From Beijerinckiaceae bacterium (GTDB taxonomy: Bacteria; Pseudomonadota; Alphaproteobacteria; Rhizobiales; Beijerinckiaceae), in the NCBI GenBank assembly GCA_027311205.1, contig DAICZI010000033.1:1-9997 (forward strand): a DNA stretch of 9,997 nt, in the 5' to 3' direction. This document shows, piece by piece, positions 1-5,790 of this stretch. The notes beneath the pieces were generated by a model, which did no database searches, was not told where the DNA came from, and saw only the letters and a list, made by a program, of their open reading frames with translations. The position numbers and the translations under genes are program-made. The number at the start of each line of letters is the position of its first letter. Positions within the stretch are counted from its first letter, which is position 1.

Positions 1-1020
1 GCGGGAGGGCCGACTTCGCAGTTGAGCCTCTTGCCGTCTTCTTCGGTGCGGCTGGATATCAGCCGCGCCACCTTCGACCTTCCCAGCCGCGTGGCCGACA
101 ATCTTTTCTGGCTGTCCCGCTATATGGAGCGGGCTGAAAATCTGGCACGCATCCTTGATGTTGCGGCGCGCATGGCCACGTTGCCGGCCGCCTATGCCGG
201 ATCGACCAATGAATGGGACAGCGCGGTGGCGACAGCCGGGTGCGCCACATTGTTTCATGAACAGCACGAAGTTGCGACGCGCGCGGCGGTTGTTGATTTC
301 ATTGTCGCCTCGCCCGACAATCCCAACTCGATCCTGGCCTGCATCCAGACCTGCCGCGCCAATGCGCGGGCTGTACGCGGCACTCTGACCGCCGAGATGT
401 GGGAAGTCGTCAACGGCGCATGGCTGGCCCTGCAAAATGTCGACTTTGCCGATATCGGCGGGCCTGACCTCAGCCGCTTTCTGGCGATGATCATCGAGAC
501 GTCGCTGCGGTTTGACAGTTCCGCCTATCGCACCATGCTGCGCACCGACCCCTACTGGTTTCAGCGGCTGGGCACATTTCTGGAGCGCGCGGACAATTCC
601 GCCCGCCTTCTTGATGTGAAATACCACGTGCTGTTGCCTCAAAACGAGGCGGTTGGCGGCGGGCTGGACTATTTTCAATGGACCTCGTTGCTGCGATCAG
701 TTTCGGCGCTGACCTCGTTTCAGTGGGTCTATCGCGAGAGCGTCAAGCCCTGGCTGGTGGCAGATTTCCTGATCCTGCGCCCGGAACAGCCGCGCTCGCT
801 GATTGCGGTCTATGGCGAAATCAGCCGCTTTCTTGAGCGCATTGCCGACCTCTACGGGCGCCAGGGCGAAAGCCAGCGCCTGGCGCGCGTGATGCTGGGC
901 CAATTGCAGAACACCCCTATCGACCGCCTGTTCCAGCAGGGCCTGCATGAGTTTCTTGGCGGCTTTATCAACGACAACAACAAGCTTGGCAGCGCCATCG
1001 CCACCCAGTATCTGCAATGA
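1..1020 (+). CDS. Alpha-E domain protein (DUF403), probably C-terminal half of an ATP-grasp/alpha-E fusion; 5' partial
   Basis: This is a helical alpha-E (DUF403, COG2307) protein. The motif SRVADNLFWLSRYMERAENL, near residues 29-48 of the visible frame, is the family's N-terminal signature, and the rest (FLERADNSARLLD, RFLERIADLYG) repeats the Arg/Glu-rich helical pattern. The frame has no stop back to base 1. The residues before the signature (GGPTSQLSLLPSSS, then DLPSRVADN) resemble the linker found where alpha-E domains follow a circularly permuted type 2 ATP-grasp domain in one polypeptide. I therefore annotate it as a 3' fragment running in from the left. A TTG at 22 could be a start but has no convincing ribosome-binding site. 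Alpha-E proteins accompany amidoligase-type ATP-grasp enzymes; their biochemical role is not established. The stop lies one base before the transglutaminase start, so translation is probably coupled. The family call is firm; the fusion is inferred. Confidence 0.88.
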   Translation, partial: AGGPTSQLSLLPSSSVRLDISRATFDLPSRVADNLFWLSRYMERAENLARILDVAARMATLPAAYAGSTNEWDSAVATAGCATLFHEQHEVATRAAVVDFIVASPDNPNSILACIQTCRANARAVRGTLTAEMWEVVNGAWLALQNVDFADIGGPDLSRFLAMIIETSLRFDSSAYRTMLRTDPYWFQRLGTFLERADNSARLLDVKYHVLLPQNEAVGGGLDYFQWTSLLRSVSALTSFQWVYRESVKPWLVADFLILRPEQPRSLIAVYGEISRFLERIADLYGRQGESQRLARVMLGQLQNTPIDRLFQQGLHEFLGGFINDNNKLGSAIATQYLQ

Positions 1021-1021
1021 C

Positions 1022-1846
1022 ATGCGCCTGAAACTGAATCACACGACCCGCTATCACTATGCCGAGCCTGTGCGCCATGCGATGCAGGTGCTGCGCCTGA
1101 CGCCGCGCGCCCATGACGGGCAATTTGTCCGTGACTGGCGCATCGAGATCGACGCAGACGGGCTGCTGTTGCGCGGCGAGGATGCCCTGGGCAACATCAC
1201 CCGCACCTTTTTCATCGAAGGGCCGGTATCTGAAGTGAATGTCAATGTTTCCGGCCTCGTCGACACCACGGACATGGGTGGAAAGGTGAGCGGTGCCCGC
1301 GAGACATTCCCACCGGCCTTCTGGCTGCGCGAGAGCCAGTTGACGCGGCCGAGCCCTGCCATGATGCAGTTTGCACAAGGCTTGCGCGCCGCCGAGGGCG
1401 GTGACACCGTGGCGACACTGCACGCACTGATGGCGGCGATCCAGAAACAAATGCGCTTTGTCGTCGGCGAGACATCTTCGCTGACCAGCGCTGCCGAGGC
1501 CTGGGATGACCGGATTGGCGTCTGCCAGGACTTCGCCCAGCTCTTTCTCGGCTGTGCACATGTGCTTGATATTCCAGCCCGCTATGTCAGCGGTTACTAT
1601 CTGCTGCACGAGACTACCGAACAGACGGCGGGCCACGCCTGGGCCGAAGCCTTTGTCGAGGGCCTGGGCTGGATCGGCTTTGACCCGGCCAACGGCGTTT
1701 GCGTCGATGAGCGCTATGTCCGCGTTGCCATCGGCACCGACTCGCATGATGCCGCCCCAGTGCGCGGGTCGCGTTCAGGGGGCGGCGTTGAGACGCTTGA
1801 CGTCGCGGTCCATGTCTCGCAAGTTACCGCCAACGCCGCCCAATGA
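1022..1846 (+). CDS. Transglutaminase-like cysteine protease family protein
   Basis: The 274-residue protein has a bacterial transglutaminase N-terminal domain (residues 1 to about 85, opening LNHTTRYHYAEPVRHAMQVL) followed by a transglutaminase core. The catalytic triad is visible: Cys168 in GVCQDFAQLF, His205 in AGHAWAEAF and Asp221 in GFDPANG, with normal spacing. It has no signal peptide or membrane segment, so it is probably cytoplasmic. Members of this fold act as proteases, amidases or transamidases; the substrate here is unknown. I chose the ATG at 1022 because the conserved N-terminus begins there. The frame stays open upstream to an ATG at 947, but that part overlaps the alpha-E gene and is low-complexity Ser/Thr. 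The start follows the alpha-E stop by one base, and the Anbu gene follows after 37 bases, so all three are probably one transcript. It likely hydrolyses or transfers the amide bond made by the ATP-grasp partner (inference). Confidence 0.92.
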   Translation: MRLKLNHTTRYHYAEPVRHAMQVLRLTPRAHDGQFVRDWRIEIDADGLLLRGEDALGNITRTFFIEGPVSEVNVNVSGLVDTTDMGGKVSGARETFPPAFWLRESQLTRPSPAMMQFAQGLRAAEGGDTVATLHALMAAIQKQMRFVVGETSSLTSAAEAWDDRIGVCQDFAQLFLGCAHVLDIPARYVSGYYLLHETTEQTAGHAWAEAFVEGLGWIGFDPANGVCVDERYVRVAIGTDSHDAAPVRGSRSGGGVETLDVAVHVSQVTANAAQ

Positions 1847-1883
1847 AGTGCCGCGCCAATGCCTGGGGAGCATCTGACCAATT

Positions 1884-2627
1884 ATGACCTATTGCGTTGG
1901 GATATGCCTCAAAGCGGGCCTTGTGGTGCTGGCCGACACGCGCACCAACGCCGGACTGGACAATATCGCGACCTTTCGCAAGCTGCATGTCTTTGAGCAG
2001 CCTGGCGAAAAGATGTTTGCGCTGGCAACGGCAGGCAACCTCGCTTTCACCCAGAGCATCCTCGCGGTGCTGCGTGAAGGCTTCGAGACGCCCGAAGGGC
2101 TGCGTTCCCTGCTTGATCAGCCAACCATGTTCCGCGCGGCGCAATTCATTGGCGAGGTGGTGCGCCACACCTATCAATCCGAGGGCGTCGCCATTGAGCA
2201 GGCAGGCACATCGCTGGATTTCACCATGCTGATTGGCGGCCAGATCAAAGACCAGCCGATGAAGCTCTACCTCATGTATCGCGCCGGCAATTTCATCGAG
2301 TCGACGCCAGATACACCCTATCTGCAAATTGGCGAGCACAAATACGGCAAGCCGATCCTCGACCGCGCGGTGAATTACGACATGGATATCAATGATGCCC
2401 TGAAAGTGGCGCTGATTTCGATGGATTCCACCATTCGCTCCAATCTGGGTGTTGGCATGCCGCTGGATTTCGTCATGCTGCGCCGCGATGCCATGGAATT
2501 TGATCTCAAAACCCTAATCGAGCCCGGCGAGCCGTATTTCCACGATCTGCGCGAGCGTTGGTCCGCCGCCCTGCGCCGCGCCCATATTGACATTCCATCC
2601 CCGCCCTATGGCCACAAAGGCCGTTGA
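1884..2627 (+). CDS. Anbu-type proteasome-like peptidase (Ntn hydrolase)
   Basis: The 247-residue protein is of the Anbu family (ancestral beta subunit, COG3484), related to HslV and proteasome beta subunits. It begins MTYCVGI. Removal of Met1 would expose Thr2 as the N-terminal nucleophile, which fixes the start. Asp18 (ADTRTNAG) and Lys33 (FRKLHVF) match the Asp17/Lys33 catalytic positions of proteasomal subunits, so the active site looks intact. Length is typical for the family. Crystal structures of Anbu proteins show open helical or ring-like assemblies, but physiological substrates remain unclear. The weak GGGGAG at 1865-1870 is the only Shine-Dalgarno-like sequence, about 13 bases upstream. 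The gene is last in the alpha-E/transglutaminase/Anbu operon, and its cluster partners suggest it degrades or trims the product of the ATP-grasp ligase. GGCC-ACAAA-GGCC just before the stop is a short weak stem; I see no convincing terminator. Confidence 0.93.
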   Translation: MTYCVGICLKAGLVVLADTRTNAGLDNIATFRKLHVFEQPGEKMFALATAGNLAFTQSILAVLREGFETPEGLRSLLDQPTMFRAAQFIGEVVRHTYQSEGVAIEQAGTSLDFTMLIGGQIKDQPMKLYLMYRAGNFIESTPDTPYLQIGEHKYGKPILDRAVNYDMDINDALKVALISMDSTIRSNLGVGMPLDFVMLRRDAMEFDLKTLIEPGEPYFHDLRERWSAALRRAHIDIPSPPYGHKGR

Positions 2628-2675
2628 AGCCACCAACCCGCGGGCATTTGCAGCCGGATGAAATGTCTGGGACAA

Positions 2676-2906
2676 TCATCTGCTCTGGCGAAGCTGCTAC
2701 TGGGCATTGCGAGGGTCGGATGCGGCAATTCGTTGTTTGATGGCAAGATCCTCCTGACAGCCTTTCAGTGCGGTGCAAAAATCGCCTTGGGCGCGGCGCG
2801 CATTGCCGGTCTCCTCGCTCTAAATCGCGAGTCCGCGCTGCCAATCTGCCTCGTCGGGCTTGAACGTCCCTAACCGTTGGTGCGCAGCGCGCCACTGTTG
2901 CCATGA
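2676..2906 (-). pseudogene. Decayed tetratricopeptide-repeat (TPR) protein fragment
   Basis: Reading the minus strand from 2906 down, one frame gives QRLGTFKPDEADWQRGLAI, a stop, then ARRAQGDFCTALKGCQEDLA followed by IKQRIAASDPRNAQ, a stop and QLRQSR. This matches the TPR consensus of large rhizobial TPR proteins, whose repeats run NAxWQRDLxVSxxKIGDVxxAQGDLxxALKxYQxxLAIxERLAxSDPxNAxWQRDL. The repeat unit is complete and the frame is kept, but it carries TAG stops at 2820-2822 and 2697-2699. The second stop sits exactly where the next repeat's Trp is expected (TGG to TAG). A TGA at 2907-2909 closes the frame upstream and a TGA at 2676-2678 closes it downstream. No start codon or signal is visible. 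It is a relic of one repeat plus flanks, probably of a larger TPR or signalling protein. The match to the repeat is strong; the identity of the parent protein is unknown. Confidence 0.72.
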
Positions 2907-2909
2907 TCA

Positions 2910-3276
2910 CGGTAAAGCTGTTCCAGCACGAAGGCCCGCAAAGGCAAGTATCACCGCCGCTGCCCCGCTCTGCATCATGGACCAACGCTTCGGCCAAAGC
3001 CTGCTCGACCTCCAGCGTGCCACGATGCTGGTTATCGGGCCGCGCGGTGCCCTCGATCAAAGCTCGTCCGCCCGCCATCGGTTTTTTTACCAGAAGATCC
3101 TCGTGGTGCCAGCGGCATCATGCGTGTTCTGCGGGTTGGAGCACCTCAGGCGCATCGCGCAGCCCTACCACCGCAAAGCCGTACTCTACTGGTAATGAGG
3201 CGTGATTCTAGCCTATGCATCGGCGCAACGGAATCACGCGACGCCAGCCCACGCAATAGGCTTTTATGTCAGGTTC
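2910..3276. other. Gene-poor stretch beside the TPR relic; possible further degraded coding sequence
   Basis: I see no intact gene here. One minus-strand frame reads EYGFAVVGLRDAPEVLQ, a stop, then DLLVKKPMAGGRALIEG and LEVEQALAEALVHDAERG, roughly from 3190 down to 2960. The composition looks like former coding DNA upstream of the TPR relic. I cannot assign it to a family, and the opposite strand is also open in places, so the coding strand is uncertain. The left part may be the 5' side of the same decayed gene. The 3200-3262 segment contains inverted repeats, listed separately. Confidence 0.4.
3200..3239. repeat. Inverted repeat with GANTC sites, 9 bp arms
   Basis: GCGTGATTC (3200-3208) is matched by its exact reverse complement GAATCACGC (3231-3239) across 22 bases. 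A second inverted repeat, AGCCTAT (3210-3216) with ATAGGCT (3256-3262), begins inside that loop, so the two stems cannot form together. It lies just past the 3' end of the minus-strand lipoprotein gene, but no T-run follows on that strand, so it is not a typical intrinsic terminator. Each arm holds a GANTC site, the target of the alphaproteobacterial methylase CcrM. It could be a copy of a dispersed intergenic repeat or a decay scar. Confidence 0.5.
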
Positions 3277-3825
3277 TCACTGGCTGGCAGTCTTCACCAC
3301 ACTCTGGACTATAACCGGGACGAAGCTGCAAGGCGTATGCGGGTCGCGATGACGCCCGGTCCATGTAACTATATCGCCTTTATGAACAACCATACCGGAC
3401 TGAAGTACGGCGATCGTGTTAGAGCCATTAAAATCAATCAAAATTCGCTTCGATGTTAAATATTGCGGCGATATCAGTCCACCTACTTGTTGCTCAATGC
3501 GTGCTGTTGATTGCAAGGTTTGCCATTGAGGTACCGTGCCTGCAACCGTGCCATATTCGACACCACCAGCGTACGGCATATTCAGGTTGCACGATTGGGC
3601 CCTCGCAACCGAAGCTGCTGGCTTCGGAGAATCGGCGAGGGACGCCCGGCCTTGCAGCGCGGTCGACGTGGTTTCGCATCCGCCGAGACTGCAAAGCACC
3701 AGTACGAGGAAGGGCGCTCGCAACGCGCTGCGCCCGAACCAGTTTCGGGTCGTTGCCGAGCTGACACAAACCGCCGCCGCTGAGCCATGCAGATTGTGGT
3801 CAACGTCTTCTATCGTGCAGTTCAT
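3277..3825 (-). CDS. Putative lipoprotein of unknown function
   Basis: I do not recognise the family of this 182-residue protein. A hydrophobic stretch with a lipobox is clear: APFLVLVLCSLGGC, Cys50 being the predicted lipidated residue, preceded by Arg residues. This predicts export and anchoring to the inner or outer membrane. The mature part, about 130 residues, has no further membrane segment, contains two more cysteines (near AQSCNLN and TPCSFVP) that could pair, and ends in a beta-rich region (GDIVTWTG, VPVIVQSVV). I chose the ATG at 3825 because GGGGGG stands just upstream. It gives an unusually long 35-residue lead before the hydrophobic core, so a TTG at 3723, giving MRAPFLVLVLCSLGGC, is a serious alternative. 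The frame is also open upstream to an ATG at 3879. It is the same orientation as the FecR-like gene 655 bases upstream, but too far away to call an operon. Confidence 0.62.
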   Translation of the reverse strand: MNCTIEDVDHNLHGSAAAVCVSSATTRNWFGRSALRAPFLVLVLCSLGGCETTSTALQGRASLADSPKPAASVARAQSCNLNMPYAGGVEYGTVAGTVPQWQTLQSTARIEQQVGGLISPQYLTSKRILIDFNGSNTIAVLQSGMVVHKGDIVTWTGRHRDPHTPCSFVPVIVQSVVKTASQ

Positions 3826-4480
3826 GTTCCCCCCGCAGAATTGACTTGCCGTGAGACGCGCACATCCCCGGCATCGCATGGTGCATCAGGGGGCGCGTAT
3901 TGTCCATGAGCGACGACGCAGGTTTCGCGCGCTGGGGCCGAACGATTGTCACGACCATCAGACCGAGCAGCGCGGCAAGCGAAGTGGGTACGGCCTGGCT
4001 ACCGAAGTAAGCCGATAAGCGAAGTAACGCGCTTGAATTTCTGACTTTTGGGGCAAGAAGGTACTGAGTTTCGGGGGAGGCTCTTAAGGGGTGTTCAGCG
4101 AGACGATGAGATCGATGGTTTGACGATCTGGATGGCGCAGGGGCGTCATGACTTCCCGAAGCGCCCGCACAACATTCAGGAGGTGCGGCATTCAAGACAG
4201 ACCGGGGCAACACGACCCTTCGTCCGTCACTGACTATGTTGTTTTGGCTTGCAGAAAGTGTGCCTTGGTGGCGGCCATGACGCGGGTTTGGCTCCCACCG
4301 CAATCAATGCGCGGCCCCTCAAGGCTCGATCCGCCCCGGCCTGACGATCACATCAAAGCCCTGCAGAGCCCATCTACACACACAACAAAGCTACGCGACT
4401 CTCCTGCCCCTTTTTAAAGGGGGAAGGAAAACCGCGTTCCGCTTTGCGTATATCTTGTATTCCCCGTGAGCAACCTGCGA
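3826..4480. other. 655-base region without a convincing gene
   Basis: Between the two small exported-protein genes I see no recognisable gene. The longest minus-strand frame includes a hydrophobic segment (TSLAALLGLMVVTIV, about 3940-3985) followed by basic residues, so a small membrane protein is possible, but it lacks a good start and runs into the lipoprotein gene in another frame. A 34-codon minus-strand frame starting MPHLLNVVRALREVM (about 4090-4195) has a clean stop but no family match. CCCCTTTTTAAAGGGG near 4408-4423 is a near-perfect palindrome with a 2-base centre and no T-run, so it is a poor terminator. The segment may hold gene debris. Confidence 0.4.
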
Positions 4481-4909
4481 TCAGGGGCTAACGCGGGAGT
4501 TGTGCCTGTTGCTCGCGATAGCCACAGCGCCTAACCCGACAACTGCGAGCCCAGCCACACCGACACCAATACCGGGATTGAACCCGGTTGAAGCTTCGCT
4601 ACCCTCCGGCGCGCCTCCACAGGGAGCACTTCCAGGGATATGAACGGCATTGGCCTGAACCACCTTCGCGGTGGTTCCATCGGAAAAATCAATCACGCCC
4701 GAACTGTTTCCGGATGCCATGACGACATCTCCGGAATGAAGGACAGCGCCCTGCATCAAAGGCCTGAAACCATGGCCCCGATTGACCATCAAAGAACCGG
4801 AAACCTGACTGACCGTTGCCGAGCACGCGCTCCCTGGCAAAACATCAGCAGCGGCGGTCCCTGTGAAAACCAAAGCCATTATTGCAGAACAGGCAATAAA
4901 CTTTTTCAT
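4481..4909 (-). CDS. Small exported FecR-like domain protein with C-terminal membrane anchor
   Basis: The 142-residue protein starts with a classic signal peptide (MKKFIACSAIMALVFTGTAA, cleavage likely after TAAA near residue 21). A region like the FecR domain follows (residues about 31-93): VSGSLMVNRG, LMQGAVLHSGDVVMASGNSS and IDFSDGTTAKV show the usual order of a beta strand, a GD turn and a DGT loop. Cys29 and Cys97 bracket the domain and may form a disulfide. A Gly/Ser linker leads to a hydrophobic glycine-rich segment (residues 113-132) and a short basic tail, suggesting inner-membrane anchoring with the domain in the periplasm. It lacks the anti-sigma N-terminal helices of true FecR and no sigma factor lies nearby, so a regulatory role is not supported. 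Upstream in-frame ATGs exist to 5011, but the signal peptide and a promoter overlapping 5011 favour 4909. Confidence 0.72.
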   Translation of the reverse strand: MKKFIACSAIMALVFTGTAAADVLPGSACSATVSQVSGSLMVNRGHGFRPLMQGAVLHSGDVVMASGNSSGVIDFSDGTTAKVVQANAVHIPGSAPCGGAPEGSEASTGFNPGIGVGVAGLAVVGLGAVAIASNRHNSRVSP

Positions 4910-4984
4910 GACAGTCGCATCCCTAAAAGGCGCCCAAAAATTAAGAACCCTCCGAACTCGAAGATTCTCCCCACGCAAATGCAA

Positions 4985-5011
4985 CCTATAGTATGGTTCA
5001 TTCGCTGTCAA
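4985..5011 (-). promoter_or_regulatory. Candidate sigma-70 promoter of the FecR-like gene
   Basis: On the minus strand TTGACA (5011-5006) is followed after 15 bases by TATAGG (4990-4985). The -35 is a perfect consensus; the spacer is shorter than the ideal 17. Transcription would begin near 4978, leaving a leader of about 70 bases before the ATG at 4909. The position supports the shorter start of the FecR-like gene. Confidence 0.45.
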
Positions 5012-5550
5012 CCTGCAGCACGTGCCAATCTAGCGCAATCGCATTTCAAAACAGGGTCGGCAGCGTGCAACCGCCGACCACATCCTGCCCTGCTCGCCTC
5101 AGATTGGCCCAGAGCGAGCTTTTCGCCTTCTTTTACATTATGTTGAGTGCCATGAGGCTGAGCCAGATGTTGTTACAAAGATGCTGGTAAGTCAAGATTT
5201 TAAGGACTTCGGCTTAAGTGGTTGCCGATTTTCATATTGGGCGCGGACCTTTGCCTTTCGGGCTTCATCCGAAAAGCGGCCCCGCCAGCGTCATCGCGGG
5301 AGCCTGGCCACCCGGTTCACGTCTGATGCAATCCCCGCTTGAAAGGCGCAGCCTCGAACGACGCCGGACAGGCAGCGCGATGATTTGGAGCATGCCCCGG
5401 AAACCACCGTGAAAACCATCATGAAAATTGCTGCGCGACCGGCCGGTTCGCGATCATGCGCCCCAGGATCGACGGGCATGTGGATGGCCTGTTGACAAAC
5501 GCCGCGGATAGAAACGGGCGTACGCACCGCAATCGAAAGACCGCAACAAC
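5012..5550. other. Gene-free stretch before the IstB remnant
   Basis: No frame here gives a recognisable protein. Several short frames are open on both strands (for example 5218-5412 on + and 5291-5527 on -), but they look like random arginine-, serine- and proline-rich translations with no domain or good start. No tRNA-like cloverleaf or CRISPR repeat was seen. Given the IS21 remnant immediately to the right, part of this may be decayed mobile-element DNA. Confidence 0.4.
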
Positions 5551-5718
5551 AGTCTGATCAGCCAACACTACGATAAAAGCAGCCTGATGATCAGCGCCAA
5601 CCTCAACATTGCCAGAGGGGTGAGCTTTTTCGGCGACGCCAAAATGATAACAACCATGCTCGATCGCGCTGCCCCCCACTGCGATGTCATGGGGACAGGA
5701 AGAGACTCCTCACGCTTC
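5551..5718 (+). pseudogene. istB: IS21-family IstB ATPase, C-terminal remnant
   Basis: In one + frame the stretch reads SLISQHYDKSSLMISANLN, then VSFFGDAKMITTMLDRAAP and HCDVMGTGRDSSRF. This follows the C-terminal end of IstB, the AAA+ transposition helper of IS21 elements, whose usual text is HLISxxYEKTSLIITTNLxFxEWxxVFGDAKMTTALLDRLTHHCxIVETGNxSxRF. Only about 56 residues of a protein of roughly 250 remain: Walker A and B are absent, as are IstA and any recognisable terminal repeats. Deviations at conserved sites (AEW to ARG, LTHH to AAPH, W to S before RF) fit decay. The frame happens to continue open into DNA antisense to the GMC gene, which is not part of IstB. No start codon suits a protein. 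The match is by eye but dense. Confidence 0.75.
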
Positions 5719-5790
5719 GCGAGCCAGGAAACCTTTCGCCCCAAGATGCCGGTTCTGGAGGCTGTTCGGCGGCTTCAACGCAACGAGCGA

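Noticed and set aside
947..1021. Upstream start for the transglutaminase gene
   Set aside because: It would overlap the alpha-E gene by 74 bases and adds a low-complexity Ser/Thr stretch; the conserved domain starts at 1022.
3800..4303. 167-codon minus-strand frame with a hydrophobic segment
   Set aside because: It runs into the lipoprotein gene in another frame, has an implausible N-terminus and resembles no family I know.
4408..4423. CCCCTTTTTAAAGGGG as a terminator
   Set aside because: Only a 2-base centre and no T-run after the stem on either strand.
4910..5011. Upstream start for the FecR-like protein
   Set aside because: It would bury the signal peptide behind 34 polar residues, and the ATG at 5011 overlaps a good -35 box.
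4640..5146. 168-codon + strand frame
   Set aside because: Antisense to the FecR-like gene over most of its length, with no domain and a composition typical of a shadow frame.
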